Source of the DNA: Melitaea cinxia
Taxonomy: Eukaryota; Arthropoda; Insecta; Lepidoptera; Nymphalidae
Direction of reading: 5' to 3'
NCBI RefSeq assembly: GCF_905220565.1
Contig: NC_059401.1
Coordinates: 17,604,766-17,668,765 of the forward strand
Length of the DNA: 64,000 nt
The notes beneath the pieces were generated by a model, which saw nothing but the letters and a program-made list of their open reading frames with translations, did no database searches and was not told the origin of the DNA. Position 1 is the first letter of the stretch; each line of letters begins with the position of its first letter. This document shows positions 23,040-34,812 of this stretch, piece by piece. The translations under genes were made by a program, and so were the position numbers.

Positions 23040-23181
23040 AGCTCTGTGCTCACCAACCCGCCTGCCCAGCGTGGCGACTATGAGCAAAACACATGAGTTC
23101 ACGCCATTTTTGGCCTAAACTTGTGGAGTCCTATGTCCAGCAGTGGAATGCGATAGGCTGAAGTGATGACGATGATGATTA
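23040..23181 (+). repeat. Retroposon S3, 3' part
   Basis: ctcaccaacccgcctgcccag to gataggctgaagtgatgacg with an ATG-rich tail. 5'-truncated. Confidence 0.8.
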
Positions 23182-24329
23182 TTATACTGTTTATTTTGTA
23201 CGCAAACTTACAAGTTGATTTGAGTAAAGAGAAAGATTCGTTTGACATTAAACTTATTAAAATATAACTTTTTTAACAATTTTAATTTTTTTGTACAATT
23301 TAAATTGAAAAACCAACCCACGTAACAGTCACACGGATCCGACGAGCAAAACAAAGTTATTGTGTCCGCTGTCAAGGGTGACGGACGAAAAACGACAAAA
23401 AAACGACGAGCGACGATGTCGTAATACGACCAATATTTTGATCGTGAATTTCACGCGATCAGAATTAATTTTGACACCATGCATATTGTTTTTCAGTACA
23501 CCTACTAATTTCTTATTTTTCAGCTTCCATCCAAAGTTTGCCAAATTTTTATCAGCTTTTTTCACGACTACTTTTTGTATAAGAAGAAATTTTGTACTTT
23601 TCGTGACATGTATTTCTACGTAAATGTCACAGCAATAGACTACTTTGTATATAAATATAAAATGATTTTAGGACAATTGTGTGCAATTGCTATCTATAAA
23701 TTTCATGTTACCTCTTAAACTTATTTACGCAAAATCAATACAACATAATTTATTCACAGAGACAATGCAACATAAGACCTTATCATCTTATCAACAAATG
23801 GTTTCGAAGGAAATTAGATTTTGGATGTCTTCTCTACAAATAAAAGAAATCAAATTCCGCTGGCATACCAATGGCTTCTGATTCGGGCCGCGAGCGTGAA
23901 TGAATCGACGATATTATTCTTATGTTAATAGTTTTTTTTTTTCATACTTGTGTCTACATTATAAAACTTTTATTTCCATATATTCATAATAGTGTTGTAA
24001 TATGAAAAGGTTGCCGTTCTTGTACGCTGTGTGAAGTTTCTGACAGTCGCGGGTTTAGTTCGATATTTACTTTTATGTAAATGTTTATTTCTATTCTGGG
24101 TTTATATCTTTGTAGGTAAGGTCTTCGGATCTAAAAGAAAACATAAACCTTCTAATAAAACTTAACTAACCTATAATAAAACCTTCGTTTTCGTTTTTAT
24201 TAATGAACCTGGTTATAAATCGTTATTCGAAGTTAGAATTTTTTTTTGCTAATTTACAGTTGAGCAGCACGAGGCTTTGGAACATTTACAGAGTGTTTCA
24301 GATAAACATAAAATCAGACTACAAAACAA

Positions 24330-24585
24330 TCACTACATAGTATAAAACAAAGTCGCTTCCCGTCTGTCTGTTCTTATGTATACTTAGATCTATAAAACTA
24401 CGCAACGGATTTTGATGCGGTTTTTTCGATAGATACAGTGATCCAAAAGGAAGAATCATATATATAATACATGCATAATATAGGAGAAGAACTGTGATAA
24501 TTTTAGAGATTTCTAATGTCTCTTTTTTTGTAGATAGTATTAAGCTCATACATTGCACCCGTGCAAAGCCAGTGTGGGTCGCTAG
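24330..24585 (+). mobile_element. Short Helitron-like element (HEL)
   Basis: Starts TC after an A (24330) and ends gtgggtcgCTAG before a T (24582-24585). The ends carry acaaagtcgcttcccg and cccgtgcaaagccagtgtgg. The core has aactacgcaacggattttg. A related but opposite copy starts at 25495. Confidence 0.7.
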
Positions 24586-24844
24586 TTTTATGTACCTAAT
24601 TACAATTGCTTAACTCAAATGCCATTAAATCGATTTAATTTAATCTCATGAAATATACCTAGACGAGACATTCAGATATATCCATTTATAGATGGACAGA
24701 GATTGCATTTCCGAGTATCAAATTAATTGACCAGAAATAATCGTAGTGTACAATGCAATCAATGTGTTAAGTACAGTTCGTATTATAAATGCATTGTTAT
24801 AATTTGAACCAAACTCAATTACTAAGTAGATTTAACACTAGACT

Positions 24845-25130
24845 TTTTTTTATATATCACTAGGTCGGCAAACAAGCGTACGGCTCACCTGATGGTAAGA
24901 GATTACCGTAGCCTATAGACGCTTGCAACACCAGAAGCATCGCAAGCGCGTTGCCGACCCTATCCCCAATCCCCCCCCGGGAGCTCTGGTCACCTTACTC
25001 ACCAACAGGAACACAATACTGCTCGAAAGCAGTATTATTTAGCTGTGATCTTCTGTAAGGTCGAGGTACTACCCCAGTCGGGCTGCTCCTTATTTTGAGC
25101 AGGAAATTCCTGCTGTGCCCTACCTCAGAT
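24845..25130 (-). repeat. Family A retroposon, near-consensus
   Basis: One of the best copies: ctaggtcggcaaacaagcg, cacctgatggtaag, acaccagaagcatcgcaagc, cgggagctctggtcacc and cagtcgggctgctcc all present. On its sense (minus) strand it ends in a TATATAAAAAAA-type tail. Confidence 0.85.
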
Positions 25131-25253
25131 GTAGATAATTATTGGTTGAAAAAAAATCAAACGATTTAAAAAAAGGTTAGGTATGCTATGTTAGGTGAAA
25201 CCACGGGGCCCAGCTGTATGTGCTGTGTAGTAGCTGCTTACTTTTATTATATA

Positions 25254-25469
25254 CCAGCATACCGCCCCAGTTTCGCACGGGTATTTAACAAACATTTCAA
25301 AATATTTTTTTCCGTAATTTTTTTAAATATAATATAGCCTATGTCACCCGTGGACCGTGTAGCTTCCCAACTGTGAAAGAATTTGTCAAATCGGTTCAGT
25401 AGTTTCGGAGCATATTCAATGCAAATAAACAAACGGTCAAATCTTTCCTCTTTATAATATTAGTATAAA
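25254..25469 (-). mobile_element. Helitron-like element (HEL), degenerate 3' end
   Basis: ccagcataccgccccagttt at the left is a HEL end with CTAG changed to CCAG. The right end (tttataatattagtata) is a typical HEL 5' end. Contains caaatcggttcagtagtttc. Confidence 0.55.
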
Positions 25470-25494
25470 TTATATTATATATTACTAGCGATCC

Positions 25495-25700
25495 GCCCTT
25501 GCTTCGCACGGTTGCGAAAACTATCAATGTTCCTCTATTATATTACGCATGTATTATACATATAAACCTTCCTCATCAATCACTCTATCATAGATCATAT
25601 CATAGAATAGAATATTTTATACGTCAGGTAAAGATTTCAGAAATTCAGTTTAATGCAAAAACTATGAATATCAATATGAAATTGTGGTCTGACCCTTTTT
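25495..25700 (-). mobile_element. Helitron-like element (HEL), right end unclear
   Basis: CTAG at 25495-25498 after an A, followed by cgatccgcccttgcttcgc. The frame at 25499-25702 in it is not a gene. Confidence 0.5.
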
Positions 25701-25704
25701 AAAT

Positions 25705-25820
25705 CTAATGAATATATCTGCCACCCGCATTATAGCAGCGTGGTGGATTAGGCTCTAATCCTTTTCTTAGATGAGGAAAGAGGCCTATGCTCAGCAGTGG
25801 GATATTACAGACTGAAGCGA
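25705..25820 (+). repeat. SINE S1, 3' part
   Basis: atatctgccacccgcattat, cgtggtggattaggctc and gaggcctatgctcagcagtg to agactgaagcg. Confidence 0.75.
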
Positions 25821-26152
25821 TACATAAAAAAAGTAAACAAACAACAAATCGAGTACCTTCCTTTCTGGACGTCGGCTAAAAAGTCATCCTTCGATATCGT
25901 TCAGAGAAAAATAGTTCGAGATCAAAGTAAAGAAACTATCATTCTTTTTGTTTGCGTCATATCGAATAGAAGCTGTTCACTAATAAATTGTATCCAAGTC
26001 AATTGCCCACAATAAAGGTTAAGAGGTACTTTGCCATATGAGAGGTTATTGCGCTTCGAAAGATCCCAAGAGTACGCCACTCAGTTGATGTGCTCTGCTC
26101 CGCATTACAGGAGTCAAGATGTCTAGATACACATTACATCTTTAATAAAATA

Positions 26153-26456
26153 CTAGCTCTAACTGCGACTTCATCCGCGTGGATTTTAAAAAAATTGGCA
26201 AGTTCGCAGAATTACAAAATAAATAAATTTCTTAAATAAAAGAAGTCTAAGTTACTCCTTACATGAGCTACCTGCCAGTGACAGTCCCGTCAAAATCTGT
26301 CCAGCCATTTCAGAGATTAACCATAATAAACAGACAGGCAGACAGACAGACAAAAAATTGGTATATGTACCTTGTACAAACATCCATATGCATTTAGTAA
26401 AAAGCTGTTACTCTAATATTACAAACAGTCACTCCAGTTTTATTTATTTGTATAGA
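26153..26456 (-). mobile_element. Short Helitron-like element (HEL)
   Basis: CTAG at 26153-26156 after an A; the other end is ttatttgtataga before a T (26455-26456). Contains actgcgacttcatccgcg next to the 3' end, the same hairpin-type sequence as the Helitron at 51.6-52.7 kb, and caaaatctgtccagccattt. Close relatives: 37.8 and 63.2 kb. Confidence 0.7.
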
Positions 26457-26457
26457 T

Positions 26458-27425
26458 AACTGCCTGCCCGGAAAACAGCTACCAAATTTGATAGCTTACA
26501 TACCGATAGCAGCGCCACCTACCGGTCCAATTGAAATAAAAACTAACATATCTTCCAAGTTAAACAAAATTACAGATGTTTTACAAAATTTGATAAAAAT
26601 TGGTTTAGTAATTTCGGACTTACATACTGATAGCAGCGCCACCTACCAGGTCCGATTGAGATAAAAACTACCCTATCTCTTAAGTTGGACAAAATTATAG
26701 ATACGTACAAAGTTTGATAAAAATTGGTTCAGTAGTTTCGGAGTTACATACCAATAGAAGCGCCATCTATCGGGTCCAATTAAGATAAAAACTACCGTAC
26801 CTCCTAAGTTGGACCAAATTACAAATGCTTAAAAAATTTGATAAAAATTGGTTCTGCAGTTTCGGAGTTACATACATTTAAAATTTTCATTGTTAACGCC
26901 CACCCCTCGTAATCCTTATTGGGCATGAATTATCCTAAAATCCGCTTATCGATCATTTCTACATCACATATAGAAGATTCGTACCAAATTTGGAGTCGAT
27001 AGTTTAAAAACGGGAATTTTCCATTGTTAACGACCCCGCAACTATATAATAGTTAATGTGAAATAGCTAGTTAATACCATTTTTACTGTATGTAAATTAA
27101 ATTAAAATACGGTCTACGAAGAAGATCAATTTAATCATTAATAACTTACGCAAAATGCGCCCTAATATATTATTTAACATGAACTTTATTGAATAGCAAT
27201 AAAGTTCAAATTGACTCTACATTTTATTTAGAAAACGTTTATATGGGAAAAAGAAAAGGGCTGTTTTTAGGGTTTTCTCGGCAATTATTCGAATTTTTCT
27301 CACCTTTTAGACCTTCCCTAGACCTCCACAAACATTTCAAGACCAAGATGAGATAAATCCGTTCAGCCGCTATCGAGTTTTAGCGAGACTAACGAACAGC
27401 AATTGATTTTTATATATATAATAGA
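26458..27425 (-). mobile_element. Helitron-like element carrying a 124-bp tandem array
   Basis: Starts within agcctgcccggaaaacagc (left CTAG end lost next to the preceding HEL) and ends tatataatagA before T at 27426. It contains about three units of 124 bp (markers agcgccacct near 26511, 26635 and 26759). Downstream, ggttttctcggcaattattc matches 40.9 kb. Confidence 0.6.
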
Positions 27426-27501
27426 TAAAAGATGAGATAAACATGAAATACTTCAAATGACACCAATGAAAATGTATACAAATCAAAAATAATTTACCGA
27501 T

Positions 27502-27876
27502 ATGTATGTGGCTACGGCACTAAAGTGCTGTGTGGCTACGGCACTAAAGAATTTAGCCACCCCCTCTCTTCCCGTGGGTGTCGTAAGAGGCGACTAAGGG
27601 ATAACACAGTTCCACTACTACCTTAGAGCTTAAAAAGCCGACGGATGGCGGGATAACCATCCAACTGCTGGCTTTGAAATACACAGGCCGAAGACGGGCA
27701 GCAGCGTCTTCGGTGCGACAAAGCCAGTACTGCGGTCACCAACCCGCCTGCCCAGCGTGGTGACTATGGGCAAAACACATGAGTTCACGTTATTTTTGGC
27801 GTAAGCTTGTGGAGGCCTATGTCCAGCAGTGGACTGTATAGGCTGTAATGATGATGATGATGATGATGATGTATGT
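27502..27876 (+). mobile_element. Retroposon S3, full-length
   Basis: From tgctgtgtggctacggcac to aggctgtaatgatgatgatg. Flanked by atgtatgt at 27502-27509 and 27869-27876. The first 20 bases are partly duplicated (gtggctacggcactaaag twice, 27508-27546). The tail gtggaggcctatgtccagc matches RTE and S1 ends. Confidence 0.8.
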
Positions 27877-28054
27877 AAATACTAGTGGTCGTCCAGTGGC
27901 CAAAATTCGACCGTAATTAATTTAAATAATAAATTTGAACATTATTAAGGTTGTCAAAGACTATACTTCCATAATTAACTTTATTTGTATATTGTGCGTC
28001 TGTTTTCTTTTTGCGAATTGTGTGTAACACCTATAATTAAGGCAACACTTATAC

Positions 28055-28553
28055 TTAACACGTTGGATGCCATGACGGACACCATATGTCCGACAGCATA
28101 CTTTCGCCTGGGGCCACACCAATAAATCGAGAATCGTCAAAAAATTGTTAAGGTGTTTTTCTGCAAATATTGTCAGCGAAAACCTCAAAAATAATGGGTG
28201 ACTGACGGAAACAGTTATTTACCCATTATTTTCCAAGATCTCAAGTGGCAGACACCAGCTATAACATTTTTGGAAACAACTTGTTAAAAAGCCTATAAAT
28301 TCAAAGTGTTTTCGATTATTTTTTTTGTGCTATGTGGCCTTATTGCACTGTGAGGCCGCGCGGGTCACTTGCCTTGGTAAAAACAGTCGAAACACTGTCC
28401 GTCGGCTCCCTAGAGGCTTCTGAAGTGATCGAGGGCATGCGGACACTTGGTGTCTGACGCGGCCTCTTGGACCCAATATAATGGCAGTCACATGGTGTCC
28501 GTCGCGGCCCACTGGACTAAACATGGTTTTTGGTCTAGCGTTCAACGTGTTAA
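28055..28553. mobile_element. piggyBac-like non-autonomous element (TTAA site)
   Basis: TTAA at 28055-28058 and 28550-28553 flank a 491-bp element with inverted ends cacgttggatgc and gcgttcaacgtg (12 bp, two mismatches). Subterminal repeats of ggtgtccg/gcggcc type occur at both sides. The TTAA duplication and CAC... ends fit piggyBac-like MITEs. No transposase is encoded; the minus-strand frame at 28330-28545 lies in repeat sequence. Confidence 0.75.
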
Positions 28554-28871
28554 TATTGTAAAAATTTATTCTTTTTCTGTTCTTGTTAGTGTATGTCTTG
28601 TTGGTGTTAATGTTAAATAAATAAATAAATGAATAAATAATTATTATATTATATGGGTGTGTCTCAAATAGATGGTAGTGTGTGTAATGTTTTTTACTGA
28701 TTTAATGTATTTTTTATGCATTATTAAAAAAATATTGGCATTATGCAAAGCTAATATCAGCCGTAGCACGTTATTATAGAGATATCTCGGTAAACAAGCA
28801 AATTTAAATACCCTTGTTAATTTCGGACAAAAATTTAAAATCGTCCATAAAAATAAATTCTACAATTGGTA

Positions 28872-29219
28872 ATGTCTTTAGCTAAAGTCAAAATAACAAA
28901 TAAAGCTTTTATATTACTAGTGACCGTTCCAAAAGCTTTATCTGCCCTCATTTTAAATAATATATCGAGAGCACCGAAATATGGCAGACATTCTCTACTT
29001 CTCTACAATGTTTCAATTTCCTTAGATGCGATCTTTGATCGAGTGATTCCTTTGAAGTTCATCGAAGGCTACCTCGGAATGCAATTTATTCCTAATCTTG
29101 GAATCTTTTATACATTTTCTGGTGCTCTAATGTTGTTATACTTTAAGATAATTGTATATTTTAAAAGTTCACCTAATATAGAGGATATAAGCAGTGTATC
29201 TAAAAATAAAACATTATAG
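28872..29219 (+). CDS. Unassigned open frame, about 115 codons
   Basis: ATG at 28872 to the stop at 29217-29219; the frame also extends upstream to a TTG. The peptide has hydrophobic stretches near its start (KAFILLVTVPKALSALIL) and near its C-terminus (NLGIFYTFSGALMLLYFKII), with charged residues between, so it could be a membrane-protein fragment. I do not recognise it. No splice signals or promoter stand out, and no similar sequence lies elsewhere in the window. It may be a decayed exon or a chance frame; coding status is doubtful. Confidence 0.2.
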   Translation: MSLAKVKITNKAFILLVTVPKALSALILNNISRAPKYGRHSLLLYNVSISLDAIFDRVIPLKFIEGYLGMQFIPNLGIFYTFSGALMLLYFKIIVYFKSSPNIEDISSVSKNKTL

Positions 29220-29224
29220 AACTT

Positions 29225-31190
29225 TTTTGAAGTTAACTAACTCTAGAAATATCTAAAATATTTTAACAATCTGAATATTTATAATTTGTTTTGATGTTTC
29301 CTTAGATTGTTCAGAGCATTAACTAAACTTACTGATTTTTGTATTTAAAATATTGAAATCAGAAACAAAATCTAAAAATGTACCTATTCTGATAGTTGTA
29401 GGGTATCAATTTTTTTAACATTTCATTTGCAGTACATTTAATATTGGTGGCAGTAAGATAAGCTATATTTCACTACTTCGTAGCCCGTTAATAAAATCCT
29501 TTAGCATAGTTCACATATGCTTACCTTTGCCCCAAGCTCTGTCTCTAAACTGAACGTTACCTATGGGAGGTTCTGAATTTTTCGTTTTATATTTTTTAAT
29601 CAACTCATTTGTGGTACAAGAAACTTTGACTTTGTACCAGAAATGCAAAATCATTTTCTATTTTTATTGAAAAAGTAGATCTGCAAGAATTTTTATTATT
29701 TCTCTGTCCCTATAAAAGGCTCATTTATAGTTAATTTAAGATTTTCTACTAAAAATTCCTCAAAACTTTTTACCATTGCGTTGAAAATGTCTTAATAAAT
29801 ACCAAAATCAATATTGATTGAGAGATTTGAGGTAAAAAAAATTGTCGACAAATATATTTTATATATCACAATTTTTTGGCACTTACTCCAGCTCGTACTC
29901 GGTGCTTTTTCTTCTTTAGTCTCAAATTTATGTTATCGAAAATTCGTTAGAAATCTTAAATCGAAAGTTTAATTTCAATTAGTGTCTGAGTAAAGAAATA
30001 TATTCTGAATATCTACAGAAATAAATCAGCATTAAGGAATTCCGTAAAAATTGCCGCCAATCGCCAATATTACCAATCAATATAGCTCATAGCTACCTAA
30101 AGTGACACTAGATATAGATCAAAGAATCTATGATCGTTTAAGTTCAATAGTGTCTGGGAAACGCAGTATAAGACACGACCTCAGATAAGTCGCAGAAAAT
30201 CGTTGGCTACTTGTGTGATTAAGGACGCACACGGTGGGGGTGGTGGGGTGTCAGTTTAAAAAGTCCCAATAGACGAGTCATTTTTGTAAACGGATTTCTA
30301 TTAGAAAGTTTGGCTAGCCTGGTGTATCTTTGAAATTAAATAAAGTTGGATAAAATTTGGTCTTCATTCATAAGACTATAGTTTTTGTCCACTTAAAAAA
30401 CCTAGGTTTTATGCAACCATCCGTCTTATAGTCCAATCATATCTGTCAAGTTTGTCATAGCATTCGACAACGGAATATTTTCAGATTGACTTTAAAATTA
30501 AAAAAAAAATTGCAACATAATATTTTGAGATTTTCACTTTGAAATCTGTGTATTTCGATGTATTTTCGTGACCAAAACAAACTTCCAACACAGCTCTGGA
30601 CTCTGATCTGTTGTTGGGCAAGTATCGAAAAACATTTTGCATTCCTACCGATGCACAAGTTGGAATATTTCAATTCAAGTTTCACTGTCCGGAACAATGC
30701 TCACATTCTCTCGTGTAAAGACCAGCTTCTTATTGAAATAAAATTTTAAATCACAATACTAAAGTAGAATATTTCATAAAATATCTTTCTCATTTATGAT
30801 TCTTATATTGCTGAAGTTTATTAAGTCCGTCTTATAGTATTTTAAATAATACAAAAAGAAATTAAAGTAATGAAATTATGGATACTGATATGTTGACATT
30901 TGTCACCACATAATGCTGTAAATACAGAGCTATTTATTTATATTAGGAAAAACATTCTGAAAATTAAATTTTCGGAATAAATTCGGAAAATTAAAAAAAA
31001 TGTTTAAAAATTCTGAATCAAAAAGGGTTCTATTACAATATTTTTAATACTAAATTTCTAGAAACCTTTTTAAGAAAAGTAATTATATATTTTATACTAG
31101 GGGCGTGTAAATTTTTTTGCTTTGTCCTGTGTAACAAATAATTATAAATTCAGATCAGAAGTAAAATTCATAATCAGCCTTTTACGGTTG
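29225..31190. other. No gene recognised; possible insertion flanked by 13-bp repeats
   Basis: Mostly AT-rich. tccgtcttatagt occurs directly repeated at 30420-30432 and 30826-30838, flanking about 393 bp of more balanced base composition. A G-rich stretch lies near 30232-30248. No family could be assigned. Confidence 0.4.
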
Positions 31191-31199
31191 CTGGACGTT

Positions 31200-31522
31200 A
31201 TGCTCCACTCAAGTACGCCACAAGACCCGATCACCGCTTTAGGCATCCAGTCTCTCTACAGTTTTTGGCCAGTCTGCCAGCTACTTTCCTCAAATCGTCG
31301 GTTCATCTGACTGGACACTGCTACCTTTGCCGAGCCATAGCCACCACTTCTTCCGAATAGTCTCGTTTCGGACTCTTATTGAGACCCTGAGCATAGACCT
31401 CTCCATAGCTCTCTGAGTCACATGCAGTTGGTAGGCTAGCTTCATCGTCAAGCCCAACGTCTCGGCTCCATATATTATGAGAGACAGGACGCACTGGTCG
31501 AACACCTTCCTCTTTAGGCATT
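31200..31522 (-). pseudogene. Diverged RTE reverse transcriptase C-terminal fragment
   Basis: Minus strand: KVFDQCVLSLIIYGAETLGL, QRAMERSMLRVSIRVRNETI and a degenerate WLWLGKGSS segment correspond to the C-terminal part of RTE at 19.8-20.3 kb. Frameshifts and deletions interrupt it. Divergence from the 19.8 kb copy suggests another RTE subfamily or an old insertion. Confidence 0.7.
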
Positions 31523-32869
31523 GTGGTATGTAAAAAAAAATTAGGTAACCATTACCAGAGAATTAAAACGTATAAAGCTTAAAATATGATAACCTTTTTA
31601 ACATCGAATTAACCGTCCCTGAGTAGTGGTAGAAGCGGTCACCTTCGGTGGTTAGTTATTTATTTCTGATTCGAGGCAGATTTTTATTTGTACAAACACA
31701 TATTTCTAATAGCTTATAATATATTTATGTGTCCCGTCATACCTTAGGAAACAAGGTGGTGGCACCAGTTGTTATCACAATTAACTGATATTGTTATCAG
31801 ATGATGAGAATGTGTTACAGGTTATCTTCGTTGCTGATAATTAAGAAATTATACCGACAAATTGTAGATCAGTGATATGTGATGGGTGAACGAAGCACAA
31901 CCCCTTTATATATGGAGAGAAGTACCTTGTCCAGCAGTGGGATGTTTAGACTAACTTCGTTTATTGACAGTAAGCTCATCAAATTATTTTAATGTCAATT
32001 AAAATAATTTGACCTTCTTTTTTATATCAGTTATAAGAGGAAACGTAAGTGGTTTATGCTCTACTTTGTTAATTTTTTTTTATTTTTTTGATTTGTAGTT
32101 GTTTGTTTCCCACATATAAAGAAATGAAACTAAATTTAAGCGAACCAACAGTATGTATATTGTGTAATAATTTTTGTCCAATTTAAAAAGAATTTTGCAC
32201 ATCAAAGTAACCCGAACACGCGATCGTATACAAAAAAAAAATGTTTACGGAATGAAACGAAAACATTCAAGGCTGTAGTCGAAGCCTACAATGTACGTTG
32301 TATTCTTAAATTGTATTTTTATCACAAAAAGCGTTTACATTAAAAAGTCACAAAAGTATAATATGTTTCATTTGACTTGAATACTTTATCTATAATAACA
32401 ATGTCATTTTCTTCTAAGTTTTTTTTTCTAAAATATGATAATAGTATGTGCGTAATATATAAAACATTATGCACAATTTTTTTCCTGCTTTTCACTCTCA
32501 AATTTAATTATCTTTGAGTTCAATTTACCGCTTTGCAAAATTATTATCTTTTATAAGCTGTCAATAATTGTTGATTACTTAATTTAATATTAATCTTCTT
32601 AATAATTTATTAAGTTAAAATTTCATCACCTTAGCTAACGACCTTCTAGTGCAGTGGTGCGTGTGCCGTAGGTAACTAAACACGGTCGCGGGTCCGATTT
32701 TCGCTTGAAAAAGATATTTTTTTTTTATAAATAAAGTTATGTCCACAGGCTTACAGTGCCCGTGCTTTTGTTATTCCGATTTTTAGTTTTATTACTGATC
32801 GTTTACTTGTTACACTACTGCAGCTTACATTAAGAGAACTAATTATTCTGTCTTAGTATCCCTAATGCA

Positions 32870-33055
32870 GATGTCTCGCAGATGCTGAGTGTCTCCCCTC
32901 CACGCCTCTACGAGCACGTAAAGCTGTCGGTCCCAGGAATCGGTATTAGGAAAAATATCCGCCAACCCAAAAAGCAGCAGCAAGGTAGATAAATCTCCCT
33001 TCTACTTGGAGAAAGAGGCTTACGCATACCAGTGGTACGTTACACGCTGAATCAA
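32870..33055 (+). repeat. SINE S1 fragment, old
   Basis: tgtctcccctccacgcctc, cgagcacgtaaagctgtcgg, atatccgccaaccc and gagaaagaggcttacgcat follow S1 order. A tRNA-like trace (gtcgcgggtccgat) at about 32687 may be a related head. Confidence 0.55.
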
Positions 33056-33059
33056 TGAA

Positions 33060-34430
33060 TCAATCAACTCGTTAACTAATTAACTATTTCAATAATTCCA
33101 GGATATCCATCAACAGAATGTTACGCTGTTTCCAGTTGCTAACGGAAAAACATAAATTCCAAAATATGCTTCTACTAATATTAAGAGCCTTATAAACTTG
33201 TAGCAAAGTAAGAATTATCAACATTTTTGAAGTAAAACTTGATATGAGGAGTAAGCTGGTGAATGCGTGACAAGAGCGGTACGAAAAGTGTATTCAAGGA
33301 GCAAGAGAGAAAGGAACACACATATTCTCTCTTTCTCTCATAGCCAGTTACGTTTCCTAAATCTGAGACACAGTGCAGGCCTATTGTACAAATCTTACTT
33401 CAGCCGTGTGGTATAAAGTACGACTCATGTTTTTAGACTCTCTAATCAAATACTAATGATTGATTTCATTGACTTTTAATACCTTTATTTACTTCGACTC
33501 TGTAAATATCCAGTTTGATTAAAATAATAATAGAATAAAAATACTAAAAGAAAAAAGAAATGTCATAACGTAATTTTTGAAGTCCGCTGTAGAACAAATG
33601 GCGTAAAAACATGAAAATCCAGCATCACGCAGGTGGAACGATAGTAAAGTCAAACAAAAACCGTTGCTCGTAATTCCGTGACACGAGGGCAGTCGAGCGT
33701 GAATGGAAATCAAACTTGTCGAATTTGTCAATCGATAAGTTAGACATACAACAGTATGTACCATATAACTGAAATGCCCTTTAAACTAGATTTTCCAATA
33801 AAAACCTATTTCTAAAACTTTTAACTTTTTTCATCTGTACGTCATTTTTTATGGAATCTGGAAACGTCAAACTATTATTGAGATGTTCTCCACTCAAAGT
33901 TAATAAATTTTAGAATATACTTTACTCAAAAAAAAAAAACATTAATATCAGTCGAACTTTAGACAATTTAATCATTTGATTAATTACTGTTTTTTAAATC
34001 GGTTAGAGGAGTCAATTTAAACTTCACAGTGTCATGTTAAGCTTGGATCACAATGATCATTGGTGTTTACTATCATAGTAGTATCTGTAATTAATTTAAG
34101 TTACAAAATTTACAAACAATGTTAGTCAAACGACGTTAGTTCAACCAATATTGGTTCAAACTCTAGTACCTACAATATATTTTTTCCACAAAGGAATTAC
34201 AATAATTGACTTAAGTCTTTCTTTGTCCAATAAATGTCAGTAAAAGTGACGTAATTAATAACAAACTTCGAAGACCTCTATTCGTCTATTTGTATGTAGT
34301 ATTATCGATAGTATAGTATCGGGTGGTCCATATTTTATACATACAGCTATCAACAAAAAATACTAGCCAACACTTCCTAGTTACCATAGTTCAGCATATT
34401 ATAAACTAGTAATGACTTCATTGACATTGG
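33060..34430. other. No gene recognised; one shared repeat block
   Basis: About 33238-33325 is a minus-strand copy of a repeat also at 55.18-55.28 and 58.95-59.06 kb (agtaagctggtgaatgcgtg, agcggtacgaaaagtg). The rest shows nothing recognisable. Confidence 0.45.
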
Positions 34431-34544
34431 TATTTTTAATTCGATTCTAATTCGATTCAATTCGACCATATATTATGTTTTTTTTTATGTGTGTTCGCGG
34501 ATAACCTCGTCGCTTATGAACCGATTTTGATTCTTTTCTTGTTT

Positions 34545-34675
34545 CAAAGATAGGCAAACACCTGTATGGCCAATACAAATGTTTGTCATGTGCGGGGATC
34601 GAACCGGCAACCGCCAGCGCAACAGGCACAAACGATGGCTGTACCCGTTGCGCCATCGCGGTCACCACCTATTAG
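34545..34675 (-). repeat. SINE S1 head fragment
   Basis: Minus-strand tRNA head: cgcgatggcgcaac (A-box side) and the B box as ggggatcgaacc, followed by caatacaaatgtttg. It is directly preceded by a CG-family trace (tgttcgcggataacctcgtc). Confidence 0.75.
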
Positions 34676-34683
34676 AAAGCATT

Positions 34684-34812
34684 ACCTATCTAGACGCCGC
34701 ATGGAGCAGCGCATTGGAGCAGCGTGGTGGATTAAGCTCTGATCCTTCTCCTACATGGGGAAAAAGGCCTTTGCCCAGTAGTGGGATAGTACAGGCTGAA
34801 GCGACCTATCTA
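34684..34812 (+). mobile_element. SINE S1 with internal deletion and 9-bp target duplication
   Basis: Starts with the true head gacgccgc, then jumps to ggagcagcg of the 3' part and ends aggctgaagcg. Flanked by acctatcta at 34684-34692 and 34804-34812. The deletion therefore existed before or arose during insertion. Confidence 0.75.

Noticed and set aside
23329..23623. Overlapping frames of 78 and 87 codons on opposite strands
   Set aside because: Neither has a recognisable motif; a small inverted repeat nearby suggests an unidentified repeat instead.
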